A stretch of 64,000 nucleotides of DNA from Nocardia miyunensis NBRC 108239 (GCF_001613065.1 NZ_BDBQ01000029.1:140112-204111); one strand, 5' to 3'. Positions 1 through 11,229 are shown, counted from the stretch's first letter. Translations and numbers: made by a program. The notes: generated by a model not told the origin, from the letters alone.

Positions 1-557
1 ACCTTGCGCAGATGATCCACGCCCAGGACCTTGCCGGTCGGATTGGACGGCGAGTTCAGGTAGATCAGCGCCGGGGATTCCGGGCCGAGCCGGGTCGTCC
101 CGTCGGCGCGCAGCACCCGCGTGCCCGCCAGCAGCGCACCCACCTCATAGGTCGGATACGCCACCTCGGGGATGACCACCAGATCGGACGCACCCAGCCC
201 CAGCAGCCGCGGCAGCCCGGCGATCAGCTCCTTCGTGCCGATCGCGGGCAGCACCGCGTCCCGCACCACACCCGTGATGCCGAACCGCCGCGCCAGCGCC
301 TCGACCGCCGCGGCCCGCAACTCGGGCGTGCCGTGGGTGGCCGGATATCCGGGCACGTCGGCGGCGGCGGCCAGCGCCGAACGGATCAGCGGATCGACCG
401 GATCGACCGGCGTGCCCACCGAGAGATCGACGATGCCGCCGGGATGCTCGGCCGCCCGCGCCTTCGCCGAAGCGATGGTGTCCCAAGGGAAATCAGGTAG
501 CAGACTACTGGCTGGAGTTCGATGGCGGCGGGAACGGTCCCCTCCGTGGTTACGCAA
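1..557 (-). CDS. dapC: Succinyldiaminopimelate aminotransferase DapC, C-terminus beyond the window
   Basis: N-terminal part of a fold-type I PLP aminotransferase; the family makes N-succinyl-LL-2,6-diaminopimelate for lysine and peptidoglycan synthesis. The minus-strand frame reads LPDFPWDTIA, then VDLSVGTPVDP, PGYPATHGT, IGTKELIAGLP and ends at the edge in YLNSPSNPTGK, all closely matching mycobacterial DapC as I remember it. The PLP lysine lies outside the window. The start is uncertain: no ATG or GTG precedes the conserved N-terminus, so I chose the TTG at 557, four bases after an AGGAGG. It lies directly downstream of the ferredoxin gene on the same strand, the usual fdx-dapC pairing of this group. 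Confidence 0.85.
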   Translation of the reverse strand, partial: MRNHGGDRSRRHRTPASSLLPDFPWDTIASAKARAAEHPGGIVDLSVGTPVDPVDPLIRSALAAAADVPGYPATHGTPELRAAAVEALARRFGITGVVRDAVLPAIGTKELIAGLPRLLGLGASDLVVIPEVAYPTYEVGALLAGTRVLRADGTTRLGPESPALIYLNSPSNPTGKVLGVDHLRK

Positions 558-610
558 GCTGCCTCCTGCGGGGCCGTCGTTCCCGCCGCGGTGACGCTCC
601 GACAACGTCG

Positions 611-934
611 TTACTCGCTCGCCATCGGCGGCAGCGCCGCGATGAACGGCGGATCGAAGTCCACCTTGCCGACCTTCGTCGCACCGCCCGGGGAACCCAG
701 GTCGTCGAAGAAGTCGACATTGGCGTTGACGTACCCGCTCCACTGGTCCGGGGTGTCGTCCTCGTAGAAGATCGCTTCCACCGGGCACACCGGTTCACAT
801 GCACCACAGTCCACGCACTCGTCGGGATGGATGTACAGCATGCGGCCACCCTCGTAGATGCAATCCACAGGGCATTCCTCGATGCACGCCTTGTCCTTCA
901 CGTCAACGCACGGTTCAGCGATGATGTACGGCAC
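611..934 (-). CDS. fdxA: 7Fe ferredoxin (FdxA/FdxC type)
   Basis: A 107-aa soluble electron carrier of the seven-iron type. It begins PYIIAEPCVDVKDKACIEEC and continues with the second cluster motif CVDCGACEPVCPVEAI. Together these give the cysteines for one 3Fe-4S and one 4Fe-4S cluster, followed by the usual acidic C-terminal extension. The GTG start at 934 is chosen because AGGAGA lies 7 bases upstream and the protein then begins like its orthologues; a longer frame to about 1000 adds an unrelated leader. It is probably cotranscribed with dapC, whose frame opens 53 bases downstream. Confidence 0.93.
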   Translation of the reverse strand: MPYIIAEPCVDVKDKACIEECPVDCIYEGGRMLYIHPDECVDCGACEPVCPVEAIFYEDDTPDQWSGYVNANVDFFDDLGSPGGATKVGKVDFDPPFIAALPPMASE

Positions 935-1190
935 TGCCGCTCTCCTAGTCTGTCCTTGCCTGCGGGATACTCCGCCCGCGCAACAGTATCCCGGCATCAC
1001 ACGTTACTACTGGTCAGCCTTGCCTAACTTCGGCCGCCTACCGCATGCGGCACCACGGCACATCGTAGCCACCGCGCGGCCCTCGATCGACCGGCAAGTG
1101 ACGCCGGGAGGATCGGTGTGGCGCGGCACACCATGGGCGGCAGTCCGCGCACGCACCGGACGGCCGATTCCGGCGGCGATATCCTTCCGG

Positions 1191-2597
<1,407 letters not shown>

Positions 2598-2799
2598 GCG
2601 CCAACCATCCGACAGTTCTCCCTTCGGTGCCTGAGGTGAGACAACCCGACGCCTGCGCACCCTATTCCAGCTGTTCCGGATTCGGGGGAATTCACCCCTG
2701 CCCGCGATGGAGATCCGACCCGCGCGAACCCCGCCGCGACACCGGTCACGCCGATGCCCGATTTGATGCACTATTGGCGGTATGGCATACGGAGGGGCG

Positions 2800-3312
2800 A
2801 TGGGCCAGGAAAGAATTCCACTCGAGCAAACCGTTCTCGCGGAACCGGCATGGCGACCGAGTCCGCGCGCGAAGACGCTCTGGGCGATACCGGCGGCGAT
2901 CGGATGGGGGATCGTGGTGATCGCCGAAGTGGTGTGGATCCTCTCGGACTCGGCCAACCGCGCCTGGCAGTGGACGGCGCTGGTGATCACGCTGGCGGTG
3001 GCCGCGGCGCACGTCGCCGGGGTGCCGCTGTGGCGGTACGCGGTACACCGCTGGGAGGTCACCGAGGAGGCGGTGTACACCCGTACCGGCTGGTTCACCC
3101 AGGAGAGCCGCGTCGCGCCGATCAGCCGCGTGCAGACCGTCGACACGCACCGCGGGCCGCTCGAACGGCTGCTCGGCCTCGCGACGGTCACCGTGACCAC
3201 GGCCTCCTCCGCCGGCGCGGTGCGGATTCCCGCACTGGATCTGGCGACCGCCGAGCAGACCGTCGAGCGGCTGACCGAGGTCGCCGCGACGCATCGAGGG
3301 GACGCGACGTGA
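2800..3312 (+). CDS. Bacterial PH-domain membrane protein, YdbS-like
   Basis: A protein of about 170 aa with two hydrophobic helices (roughly residues 25-47 and 55-75) followed by a bacterial PH (bPH2, PF03703-type) domain containing [15 protein letters not shown] and [16 protein letters not shown], the hallmark of YdbS proteins. These usually pair with a longer YdbT protein, which is exactly the next gene, overlapping by 4 bp (GTGA). The function is unknown; a membrane stress role has been suggested for the Bacillus pair. I prefer the ATG at 2800, preceded by GGAGGGG, to the one at 2782. Confidence 0.85.
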   Translation: MGQERIPLEQTVLAEPAWRPSPRAKTLWAIPAAIGWGIVVIAEVVWILSDSANRAWQWTALVITLAVAAAHVAGVPLWRYAVHRWEVTEEAVYTRTGWFTQESRVAPISRVQTVDTHRGPLERLLGLATVTVTTASSAGAVRIPALDLATAEQTVERLTEVAATHRGDAT

Positions 3313-5138
3313 CCGAGCCGGACCCGACCGGTGCGGATACCTCCGGCGAGGCGAGGAACACCGAGACGCCCTGGCGTCGGCTGGACGGCCGGATGCTGCT
3401 GTTGCATCCGGTGCGCGAGGTGGTGCGGTTCATCCCGGTGCTGATCGTGACCGTGATCGCGGGCAGTCGCAGCGACAATCCGATGTGGAGCCTGGCGGCG
3501 CTGGTGGTGATCGTCGGGCTGGCGCTCACGCGCTGGTTCACCACCACGTACCGGATCGGCCCGGACACCGTGCAGTTGCGGCGCGGACTGCTGCAGCGCA
3601 AGACGTTGACGGTGCCGCGCTCGCGGATCCGCTCGGTGGACGTGCACGCGGATCTGATGCACCGGTTGCTCGGACTGGTCGTCCTGGCCATCGGCACCGG
3701 ACAGCACGCGGACAAACAGGAGCGCTTCCATCTCGACGGCGTCGACGCTCGGCAGGTTCCCGAACTGCGCGCGCTGCTACTGCACGACGTGGAACCGCCT
3801 GCGGTACAGGATGTTCCACAGCGGTCCCAGCCGGAGCCACAGCCGCACAGGGGAATCGAGATCGGCCACTGGCAACCGGCCTGGGTCCGGTACGCGCCGC
3901 TGTCGCTGCGCGGGCTCGCGGTCATCGCTCCGATCGTCGGCCTGGCCTTCAAATTCGGCATCGCCAACGTGCTGTTCGATCCCGATACGGTCGCCGCGAT
4001 CGGCGCCCGCGGTGCGGCATTCATCACGGTGACCGTCGTGATCGTCCTGGCGGCACTGATCGTCGTGGTGACGCTTGGCGACTGCCTGCGTTATCTGACA
4101 ACGTATTTCGGCCTGCGCGTCGTCGATGACGGCCGCACACTGCACATCAGCCACGGCCTGTTCACGACCCGCCAGACCACTCTGGACCTGGCTCGCCTGC
4201 GCGGCGCGACACTGAAAGAGCCGCTGCTACTGCGTCTCGCGGGCGGTGCGGAACTCGACGCCATCATGACCGGCACCAGCTCCCGCCAGAAGATCCTCCC
4301 GCAAGCCCCCCGCACCGCCGTGGACAGCACACTCGCCCAGCTGCTCACCAGCCGCCAGCGGCAGCGGCAGCGGGAGACGCGACCGATCACCGCCGATGCC
4401 GGAATATCCAGCAGTGCAACGGAATACCACGTTTCGGACGATGCGGCCCAGCACGCGTCGACCGCCCGCTTCGCCGCCCCCGACACAACGGACGCCAGCG
4501 CGATTGCGGGCGAGCGCCCCGGCTCCCACGTCGGTCCGATCACCGCCGCGAGCCCATGGACCGGCACGGACAGCATCCCCGGCACGCATGAAATAGGCTC
4601 ATCCTCAACGCAATCCGCGTCATCCGGTGTTCGGACTACGTCCGCGACACAGGATGCCGCAGCGCCCGCACACGTCGCGCTGATCCCGCACGGAGGCCGC
4701 GCGCGACGGCGACGGTTCACCCGGGCGTTGACACCGCTGTTGGTCATCGCGGCGATCATGGCGGCGATCGACGTTGCGGGAGTAGGGATTCCGGCGTGGG
4801 TATGGGGCGTCCTGGCCGTCGTCGCGGTGATCGCGCTGGCGCTCGCGCAGGATCGCTATCGGGGCCTCGGGCATGCGGTCATACCCGGTGACGCAACGGG
4901 TCCGACCTGGCTGATCACCCGCAACGGCTCGCTGGACCGCGACCGCGACTGCCTCGAAGCGCCCGGCATCATCGGCTGGACCGTCCGCCAGACTTTCTTC
5001 CAGCGCCGCGCGGGCCTGGCCACCCTCGTCGCCGCGACCGCCGCGGGCAAGAAGCGGTACCGAGTCGTGGACGTTCCGCTGGAACAGGCGTGGTCGTTGA
5101 TCGAGGCGGTGACTCCCGGACGACTGGGCGACCGCTGA
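3309..5138 (+). CDS. Bacterial PH-domain membrane protein, YdbT-like, with disordered insert
   Basis: A 609-aa membrane protein with repeated bPH2 domains. The first follows two helices ([21 protein letters not shown] then [11 protein letters not shown]), the second lies near residues 255-345 ([20 protein letters not shown]), and a third carries the C-terminal GLGHAV and [19 protein letters not shown]. Residues of about 350-465 are an Ala/Ser/Thr-rich, apparently disordered stretch inside the cytoplasmic part, which YdbT relatives do not need. It is translationally coupled to the preceding YdbS-like gene (GTG at 3309 overlaps TGA), so the two products probably form one complex. The substrate and role are unknown. 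Confidence 0.82.
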   Translation: MTEPDPTGADTSGEARNTETPWRRLDGRMLLLHPVREVVRFIPVLIVTVIAGSRSDNPMWSLAALVVIVGLALTRWFTTTYRIGPDTVQLRRGLLQRKTLTVPRSRIRSVDVHADLMHRLLGLVVLAIGTGQHADKQERFHLDGVDARQVPELRALLLHDVEPPAVQDVPQRSQPEPQPHRGIEIGHWQPAWVRYAPLSLRGLAVIAPIVGLAFKFGIANVLFDPDTVAAIGARGAAFITVTVVIVLAALIVVVTLGDCLRYLTTYFGLRVVDDGRTLHISHGLFTTRQTTLDLARLRGATLKEPLLLRLAGGAELDAIMTGTSSRQKILPQAPRTAVDSTLAQLLTSRQRQRQRETRPITADAGISSSATEYHVSDDAAQHASTARFAAPDTTDASAIAGERPGSHVGPITAASPWTGTDSIPGTHEIGSSSTQSASSGVRTTSATQDAAAPAHVALIPHGGRARRRRFTRALTPLLVIAAIMAAIDVAGVGIPAWVWGVLAVVAVIALALAQDRYRGLGHAVIPGDATGPTWLITRNGSLDRDRDCLEAPGIIGWTVRQTFFQRRAGLATLVAATAAGKKRYRVVDVPLEQAWSLIEAVTPGRLGDR

Positions 5139-5207
5139 GGGCGAACCCGTACAACTACAGCCGGGCTGCGAGTCCCGCACCGTGAGCGCGCCCGGCGCAT
5201 CGGAACG

Positions 5208-5275
5208 CACCGGTAGTCCACGCCCGGCGCACCGGAACCGCAACGCCACACCGACTCCGGCGACACCGGTAGTCC
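5208..5275 (+). repeat. Short direct repeat upstream of the permease gene
   Basis: CACCGGTAGTCC occurs at 5208-5219 and again at 5264-5275, and CCCGGCGCA(T/C)CGGAAC occurs at 5191 and 5223. The 285-bp gap between the PH-domain gene and the permease is otherwise featureless. These may be remnants of a local duplication or a leader structure; no function is implied. Confidence 0.35.
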
Positions 5276-5423
5276 CGTGCCGGGCACCCGGGCCCGCAAG
5301 ACCGCACCAGCGCGCGCTCCGACAGCGCTGACCGTCACGACCGGGACGCCGATGCGCCCTTCCCTCATCCGGCAAAAGGTTGCTGATGTGTCGCTGTTAC
5401 GGCGCGCGGCTGCCTCGCGTTCA

Positions 5424-7268
5424 ATGGTTCGTATGGTGCAGACGCGGCAGAGGAATACTTCCGAACGCCCGATCGCGGATCGGCGGCTGCGCAGGCACCA
5501 GCGCGGCGACCAGTTCCGGCTGACCGCGCTCGGCGGTCTGGCCGCGCTGTCGCTGGACGCGCTCACCAGCGTCGCCTATGGTCCGGAATCGATCGTGCTC
5601 GTCCTGGTCACCGCGGGTGCCGCCGCGGTCACCTGGACGCTGCCGGTATCGCTGGCGATCGCCGCTCTGCTGGTCGTCCTGGTGCTGTCGTACCGGCAGG
5701 TCATCGCCGCACACCCCGACGGCGGCGGCGCCTACGCCGTGGCGAAGAAGGATCTGGGCCGCAGAGCGAGCCTGCTCGCCGCGGCCAGTCTGGTCGTGGA
5801 TTACGTCCTCACCGTCGCGGTCAGTCTGGCCGCCGGGGCCGCGAGTCTGGCCAGCGTGTTCCCGGACCTGGCGGATCATCTGCTGCTGGTCACGCTGATC
5901 GGCCTGGCGATACTGACCGCGATCAACCTGATCGGCGTCGCCGAGTCGGCGAAAGTGCTGATGGGCCCGACGGTCGTCTTCGTGGTGGCGATCATCGCGG
6001 TCATCGCGTTCGGCTTGGCCAGATCCACGCCGGTCAGCGTCATCGGCACCGATCGGGGACCGATCTCGCCGACCGCCACGGTCGGAATCGTCCTGCTGCT
6101 GCGGGCATTCGCGGCCGGATGCTCCTCGCTGACCGGTGTGGAGGCAATCGCCAACGCGGTCCCGTCGTTCCGCACGCCCGCGGTGCGGCGCGCCCAGCAC
6201 ACCGAGGTAGCTCTAGGTGTGCTGCTGGGGCTCATGCTGCTCGGACTCGCCGTGCTGATCGGGAAGTACCACACCGTGCCGCGCGGCGACGTGACCGTCC
6301 TGGCTCAGCTCTCGGCGGCCGCGTTCGGCACCGGCTGGGCGTTCTACGTCACCAATCTCGCCGTGACGCTGGTCCTGGTCCTGGCCGCGAACACCAGCTT
6401 CGGCGGTCTACCGGTGCTGCTGGCTCTGCTGGCCAAGGACCACCGAGTACCGCACATGTTCGCGATGCGTTCGGAGCGACCGGTTTTCCGCTACGGCGTC
6501 ACCGCCCTGGCCGTACTCGCCGCGATCGTGCTGCTGGCGGTGGACGCCGACACGCACCGGCTGCTGCCGGTCTTCGCGATCGGCGTCTTCATCGGCTTCA
6601 CGCTGAGTCAGGTCGGCCTGGTACGGCATTGGCGACATCAGCGCGGACCGGGCTGGATCTGGCGCACCGCGCTCAACGGCTTCGGCGCGATCCTCACCGC
6701 GATCGCCGGAATCGTGCTGCTGGCAGAGAAATTCACCGAGGGCGCGTGGTTGCTGCTGATCATCGTGCCGGTGCTGATCCTGCTGTTCGCGCGCACCGAA
6801 CGGTATTACGCCATGATCGCCGAACAACTGGGTATGGGCCGGATACCGCCCACACCCGTGCCGTCGGGACCGGCGCTGGTCGTGGTCCCCGTCGTCACCG
6901 TCAGCACGATCACCGAACAGGCCCTCGAGGCGGCCATGCGCATGGGCGGGGAGGTCGCCGCGGTCGCGGCCGCCATCGATCCGGGCGCGACGAAGAAGCT
7001 CAGCGCGAAGTGGGAGAAGTGGGATCCGGGCATTCCCCTGACCGTGCTGCCCTGCCCCAACCGCAGCCTCGTCGCAACCCTGGTCGGCTACGTGCGCAAA
7101 CGGACCGCCGAGGGTAAGCACGTCACGGTGCTGCTCGCCGAGATCGACACCCAGCACTGGTGGCAGCGTCTGCTGCACAACCCTCGCGGCCCGGTCCTGG
7201 CGGCATCCCTGCGCAGCCGGACCGATGCGATCGTCGCGACGCTCACCATCCACCTGGACAGGAGTTAG
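5424..7268 (+). CDS. APC-superfamily permease, KimA-like (possible K+ or amino acid transporter)
   Basis: A protein of about 614 aa with twelve predicted membrane segments followed by a soluble C-terminal domain of about 130 residues. Diagnostic stretches are LSLDALTSVAYGPE, HPDGGGAYAVAKKDLG, SSLTGVEAIANAVPSFRTP, LLALLAKDHRVPHMF and EKFTEGAWLLL. This pattern is shared with Bacillus KimA (YdaO), a c-di-AMP-controlled potassium importer, and with uncharacterised actinobacterial permeases, so potassium is an inference, not shown. In-frame ATGs lie at 5424 and 5433; neither has a strong ribosome-binding site. The gene converges on and overlaps by 4 bp the minus-strand gene that follows. Confidence 0.8.
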   Translation: MVRMVQTRQRNTSERPIADRRLRRHQRGDQFRLTALGGLAALSLDALTSVAYGPESIVLVLVTAGAAAVTWTLPVSLAIAALLVVLVLSYRQVIAAHPDGGGAYAVAKKDLGRRASLLAAASLVVDYVLTVAVSLAAGAASLASVFPDLADHLLLVTLIGLAILTAINLIGVAESAKVLMGPTVVFVVAIIAVIAFGLARSTPVSVIGTDRGPISPTATVGIVLLLRAFAAGCSSLTGVEAIANAVPSFRTPAVRRAQHTEVALGVLLGLMLLGLAVLIGKYHTVPRGDVTVLAQLSAAAFGTGWAFYVTNLAVTLVLVLAANTSFGGLPVLLALLAKDHRVPHMFAMRSERPVFRYGVTALAVLAAIVLLAVDADTHRLLPVFAIGVFIGFTLSQVGLVRHWRHQRGPGWIWRTALNGFGAILTAIAGIVLLAEKFTEGAWLLLIIVPVLILLFARTERYYAMIAEQLGMGRIPPTPVPSGPALVVVPVVTVSTITEQALEAAMRMGGEVAAVAAAIDPGATKKLSAKWEKWDPGIPLTVLPCPNRSLVATLVGYVRKRTAEGKHVTVLLAEIDTQHWWQRLLHNPRGPVLAASLRSRTDAIVATLTIHLDRS

Positions 7269-7708
7269 CGCCCGGCGGCCTTCCCCGCGTTGCGCGCTGG
7301 CAGGACGAACCCGCGCCAGAACAGATACCAGCCCGCGGGCACCACCCCGCAGGCCAGGAACAACGGTGTGGTCCAACTGTCGGTGAGGATCACATCACCG
7401 CCGGGGCCCGTCGTCAGGCACACCACGAAACCCACCAGCCACGCCAGGACCGGCAGCGACATCGTGGCCGGGCGCGAGACCACGGTCCCCATGCCGAGCA
7501 CCAGCACCAGATTGATCACCGCCGCGAAGGCCGCGCTGATCGGAAACGGAGTCGCGCCGATGTAGGTCGGCAGATACAGCACCTCGACCGCGAAGGTCAG
7601 CAGGCCGTTGAACACCAGCAGCACGACCAGAGCGGTACCGGCCAGCACGAACCCGGGCCGTTGCTCGTCCACCGAGGAACTCACCCGGCCGATCGCCGGG
7701 GCCGTCAC
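7265..7708 (-). CDS. Small four-helix membrane protein, Rv1171-like
   Basis: A 147-aa integral membrane protein with four hydrophobic segments (about residues 20-42, 57-80, 82-100 and 111-130) and a basic C-terminus. There is no catalytic motif. Position and length match M. tuberculosis Rv1171, a conserved membrane protein near mshB; this is from memory of gene order. GTG at 7708 overlaps the stop of the upstream 52-aa frame as GTGA, implying translational coupling. The stop overlaps the end of the convergent permease gene by 4 bp. Function unknown. Confidence 0.78.
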   Translation of the reverse strand: MTAPAIGRVSSSVDEQRPGFVLAGTALVVLLVFNGLLTFAVEVLYLPTYIGATPFPISAAFAAVINLVLVLGMGTVVSRPATMSLPVLAWLVGFVVCLTTGPGGDVILTDSWTTPLFLACGVVPAGWYLFWRGFVLPARNAGKAAGR

Positions 7709-7863
7709 GGGACGGGCGGGAAGCCGAGCAGCGTCAGCAGGTGACTCTGCAGATCGACGAAGGAGTACAGCACCGACAGATACAGGTCGTGTTGCGCCTG
7801 GAAATGTGGCTGCTGACTCTGGACGAACGCCGCGATGGCATCCTGCAGACTCCAGTTGTACAT
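7705..7863 (-). CDS. 52-aa conserved-looking small protein, coupled to downstream membrane gene
   Basis: An ATG at 7863 opens a 52-codon frame beginning MYNWSLQDAIAAFVQSQQ and ending LLTLLGFPPVP, rich in Gln and aromatic residues with an amphipathic character. Its TGA overlaps the GTG of the membrane protein gene (GTGA), a strong sign of a real translated frame. On this strand TAGACT lies 7 bases upstream of the ATG, compatible with a leaderless transcript. I do not recognise a domain. It could be a functional micropeptide or simply a translated leader that sets expression of the next gene. Confidence 0.62.
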   Translation of the reverse strand: MYNWSLQDAIAAFVQSQQPHFQAQHDLYLSVLYSFVDLQSHLLTLLGFPPVP

Positions 7864-7870
7864 GCCGCTC

Positions 7871-7876
7871 AGTCTA
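7871..7876 (-). promoter_or_regulatory. Putative -10 element for leaderless small-ORF transcript
   Basis: TAGACT on the minus strand ends 7 bases before the ATG at 7863, so transcription would begin at or next to the start codon. No good -35 is visible at the expected distance, which is common in GC-rich actinobacteria. Confidence 0.4.
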
Positions 7877-8073
7877 GAGCCGCCCCCACAGCCCCGCGCC
7901 GGGCATCACAAGATCGCGACGGCGCCCCGTCACCGGCACGTACTCCTGCGGTCAGCGGCTGCTATCGCATCCGGCGCGGCAATGGCCGCGCTCGCCGAAC
8001 GTCACATCCGGTCGCGGCATCGACACAGTGCACATACCGTCCGACGGCGGCTCGCCCCAACGGCAGGGCAGCG

Positions 8074-8994
8074 TCAGTGCAGAATGCCCAGGCCCGAGAA
8101 CAGGTCGTGTTCGCGGCCGTCGGGGCCGACCTCACCACGCTGCCCACGCACGAGGATGTAGTGCTCCTCGGGCAGGATCGGCTGGGCGATGTTGTTCGAG
8201 AGGGCGAATTCGCGGCCGGAGGGGGCAACGCCGACCTGGGTGGCATGGGCGCGCAATGCCGCGCGTTTGGCGGGCAGCACCTCGGAGACGTCGATCGTGG
8301 TGGTCACCGATTCGCTTGGGACACAGGATAATTCGCCCTCGGCGGGCAGTTGCCAACCGGCCGGGAGGGCGCCGGGGAGCTGATCGACGGTGCGGCGGGC
8401 CAGCGCCTCGGTGTGCAGGCGCAGCACGGTGGCGTCGGTGACGGACCAGTAGAGTTTCGGTACGTCCCAACCTCTTTCGGCGGCACGGTCCACCGCGTCC
8501 ATCGTGATCCGGTGTGCGCGAAGATGATCCGGATGCCCGTAACCGCCCTTGGGGTCGTAACAGATCACCACCGCGGGCCGCACCTCGAGCAGAATCCGCA
8601 CCAGGGCCTCGACCGCGGCGTCACCGGACTTCACGAACGCCCGCGGGTGCAGCGCCGCCTCCGATTCACGCGGGGCCGCGGTGGTGCCGGACATGCCGGA
8701 GTCCCGCCAGCGCCCCGCGCCGCCCAGGAACAGCGGCGGTCCGGCCGCCAATTCCGCCAGGGCACTGGATAATTCGCCGATCCGATAGCCGCCGAGCTGA
8801 TCGGCCGCCGAACTCACCAGCTGCGCCCACTCCTCGCCGATGACCTCGCCCTCCTCGCCGAGGGTGCAGGTCACCACGGTCACCGGCACACCCCGCCGCC
8901 GATAGTGCGCGATGGTGCCGCCGGTGATGATCGTCTCGTCGTCCGGATGCGCGTGCACCAGCAGCAGGCCGCCGACCGGGAAGTTCTCGGTCAC
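8074..8994 (-). CDS. mshB: GlcNAc-Ins deacetylase MshB (mycothiol biosynthesis)
   Basis: A 306-aa zinc-dependent LmbE/PIG-L family deacetylase that converts GlcNAc-inositol to GlcN-inositol, the second step to mycothiol. The zinc motif HAHPDDE lies at residues 14-20 and the third ligand region is GYGHPDHLRAH; YDPKGGYGHPDH and SNNIAQPILPEEHY are typical of MshB rather than the related mycothiol conjugate amidase. GTG at 8994 overlaps the TGA of lpqW (GTGA), so the pair is coupled. The length agrees with characterised MshB (about 300 aa). Confidence 0.93.
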   Translation of the reverse strand: MTENFPVGGLLLVHAHPDDETIITGGTIAHYRRRGVPVTVVTCTLGEEGEVIGEEWAQLVSSAADQLGGYRIGELSSALAELAAGPPLFLGGAGRWRDSGMSGTTAAPRESEAALHPRAFVKSGDAAVEALVRILLEVRPAVVICYDPKGGYGHPDHLRAHRITMDAVDRAAERGWDVPKLYWSVTDATVLRLHTEALARRTVDQLPGALPAGWQLPAEGELSCVPSESVTTTIDVSEVLPAKRAALRAHATQVGVAPSGREFALSNNIAQPILPEEHYILVRGQRGEVGPDGREHDLFSGLGILH

Positions 8995-10793
8995 GACAGG
9001 CGCCGCCAGTTCGCCGCGCCGCCGAAGATGCCCACCCCGATCGAGCCGCTGAGCGACACACCGTCCATCCGGGGCCCGGCCGCGGCGACACCGTTGTCCT
9101 GCACGATCGGCAGAACGGTCGCCAGATCCCACAGCTTCGGCTCGGCCTCGGCGATCGTCTTGGGCGGATCGATACCGCGCAGGGCCGCGTCGATCTGTGG
9201 TTGCAGGGCCGGATCGCACACCCCGGACACGTTGCCGGGGGCCTTGCGGATCGTCTCGGCCTGCGCGGACGCGGTATCGGTCTGTCCGGTGGGCGGCGCG
9301 GCGGGCGGGCAGCCGTAGCGCGAGGCCAGCACGGTCGCGGGATCACCGCCGGCCTGCTCCCAGCCGACGATCGCGTCGACGGTGCCGTCGAGCAGATCCT
9401 TGCCGTAGAGCTCGTCGGCGGGCAGGTTGCGCACGATGGCATCGATTCCGGCACTGCGCAATTGGTCCGCGGCGGTATTGGCGACCGCGAGCGCGGTCGT
9501 ATCCTTGTCCACCGCGCCGATCCGGATGGTGAGGGTCTTGCCGTCCTTGGCGACCTGCCGCGGCTGCGGCGCGGGCGAGGTCGTCGAATTGGTCGGCGGC
9601 GTCTCGGGCGCGCGCGCGAATCCCGCCTCGGCGAGCAGCCCGAACGCCTGATCGGCGCTCATACGCGGCGGCTCGGTCGGAGCGTATCCGGGATCGGACG
9701 GCGAAAGTACTTGCGCGCGAGCGGGTTCCACCCAGCTGCCGGTCTGCGCGCCGACCGAGGCCAGCAGTCCCGGATCCACCAGACCCAGCACCGCGCGCCG
9801 CACCCGGACGTCGCTGAGATCACCGGTACGGCCGTTGAGCACCAGTTGCATCACCCGGGCCTGCGGCATGCTCGCGGTCCGCACCGACGGCACCGCGCCG
9901 AGTTGCGCCTGCGTCGCCGCGGTGCCGTGCACCAGCGCCATCTGCGCGTCGCCCGAACGCAGCGATTCGGCCACCTGAGCGGTGGTGCCGCCGCCGCGCA
10001 GCTGGATCTGATCCGGCACCGCCGGTGTGCCCCAGTACCGGTCGTTGCGTTCGAGCAGGATCTCCTCGCGACCGGCGTCGGCCTGTTTCACCCGGAATTG
10101 TCCGCCGGAGATCGGATTCTGATCGATCAGCCCGCGGTCCAGGGTCAGCGCCCGCTCGAATCCGCCGGGCGCGTCCTTGAGCAGATGTGAGGGCAGCAGA
10201 TCGGTGAACAGGCTCCGCCACGCCGGATAGGCCCCGTTCATCGTGACCGTCACCGTCTTACCGCCCTGCGAGGAGCTCACATCGGTGATCATCCGGTAAC
10301 CGGCCGGATCGACCACGCCCGGTTCGGTGATCATCTGCTGCCACAGATAACGGAAATCCTCCGCCGCGATCGGCGCACCGTCGGACCAGGACGCCTGATC
10401 CTGCAACCGGTAGGTGATGGTGAACGGATTCTGCGAGGTCACATCCGCCGACACCATCAACGCGCTGTCGGGCACCCAATCGGTCGCGCCCCGCGTCGTC
10501 GGCGAGGGCACCGGCCGGAACGGACTCGGAAACACCATCGAGGCAACGGCATCGGTGGCCGGGGACTGATTCGACCGCAGATGCGGATTGAACCCGATCC
10601 CGATGTCGTCCACCGCCACCACCACCGTGGTCTTGGTCGGCGTGGCGGGCAGCGTCTTCGGACTGTCCGTGCTCTCGATCGGCGGCGGCGGATTCGCCGT
10701 ACATCCGGCGAGCAACGTCACCGACGTCGCCAGCACCAACACAACAGCCCGCAGCAGCACCGTGGCACGCCGCGTCGCGCAAGCCCCCGACAT
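8991..10793 (-). CDS. lpqW: LpqW-like lipoprotein (family 5 solute-binding fold)
   Basis: A 600-aa lipoprotein with a signal sequence and lipobox LLAGC about 30 residues from the ATG at 10793, then an oligopeptide-binding-like (SBP_bac_5) fold (FNPHLRSNQSP, WSDGAPIAAEDFRYLW, YRLQDQASW). In mycobacteria LpqW steers intermediates of mannoside synthesis toward lipoarabinomannan and interacts genetically with PimE, whose gene lies nearby here too. It is translationally coupled to mshB. A GTG one codon upstream is an alternative start. Close to 470 bp separate it from typA, so it probably has its own promoter. Confidence 0.85.
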   Translation of the reverse strand: MSGACATRRATVLLRAVVLVLATSVTLLAGCTANPPPPIESTDSPKTLPATPTKTTVVVAVDDIGIGFNPHLRSNQSPATDAVASMVFPSPFRPVPSPTTRGATDWVPDSALMVSADVTSQNPFTITYRLQDQASWSDGAPIAAEDFRYLWQQMITEPGVVDPAGYRMITDVSSSQGGKTVTVTMNGAYPAWRSLFTDLLPSHLLKDAPGGFERALTLDRGLIDQNPISGGQFRVKQADAGREEILLERNDRYWGTPAVPDQIQLRGGGTTAQVAESLRSGDAQMALVHGTAATQAQLGAVPSVRTASMPQARVMQLVLNGRTGDLSDVRVRRAVLGLVDPGLLASVGAQTGSWVEPARAQVLSPSDPGYAPTEPPRMSADQAFGLLAEAGFARAPETPPTNSTTSPAPQPRQVAKDGKTLTIRIGAVDKDTTALAVANTAADQLRSAGIDAIVRNLPADELYGKDLLDGTVDAIVGWEQAGGDPATVLASRYGCPPAAPPTGQTDTASAQAETIRKAPGNVSGVCDPALQPQIDAALRGIDPPKTIAEAEPKLWDLATVLPIVQDNGVAAAGPRMDGVSLSGSIGVGIFGGAANWRRLS

Positions 10794-10820
10794 CACGCCC
10801 GGCACTGTAACAGTGTCGTC

Positions 10821-10972
10821 GGCCTCCGCTTCGCTCCGGCGGGCCGCGGGCCCCCAAGGGCCGATCCTTCCCTCCTCCGCTCCTCCGCTTCGCTCCCCCG
10901 CTCCGTCAGTCCAGAATCGACCCGGGCCGCGGCCAGGAGTTGGCGTTTCACGGGGTCGGCGAAACCAGGTGA
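10821..10972 (+). repeat. Interspersed intergenic element, copy A (split)
   Basis: Starts with GGCCTCCGCTTCGCTCCGG at 10821 and ends with GTTGGCGT..CGGGGTCGGCG..ACC.GGTGA at 10939-10972. The same two blocks occur adjacent to each other at 16669-16725. In this copy 95 bp separate them, and CCTCCGCTTCGCTCC recurs within that spacer at 10882-10896. Both copies lie outside genes. Confidence 0.6.
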
Positions 10973-11194
10973 ACCAGGTGGTCACCTGCTGCGCGCAGCT
11001 GCACTCGGCGGGGTGGGGTGAGTGAAATCCGTTGAGGTCGTGCTCTTCTCCGTTCACCGCCCGATACCTCTCCGAACTCCCGGACAACTCCACCAGTCAC
11101 GGCCCGGTGTCATCGGCCCCCTCGAGGCCCCGACTTCTCGGAGCCCAGAGGGGTACATGTCCGGCCTCACCGGATGACACGGCTCTCGGCCGTG

Positions 11195-11229
11195 CTTGTC
11201 GCGCACACTGTGAAGTGTTGCGCGACAAG
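11195..11229 (-). terminator. Hairpin terminator of typA
   Basis: CTTGTCGCGC(A)ACACT pairs with AGTGTGCGCGACAAG around a 4-base loop, with one bulged A, starting 37 bases after the typA stop. There is no T-run, as is usual for I-shaped actinobacterial terminators. Confidence 0.6.

Noticed and set aside
5139..5423. Possible c-di-AMP (ydaO-type) riboswitch ahead of the KimA-like permease gene
   Set aside because: Only a weak CGAACCCGT..ACAGCC resemblance; the other conserved blocks of that riboswitch are not present in order. A covariance-model search would decide.
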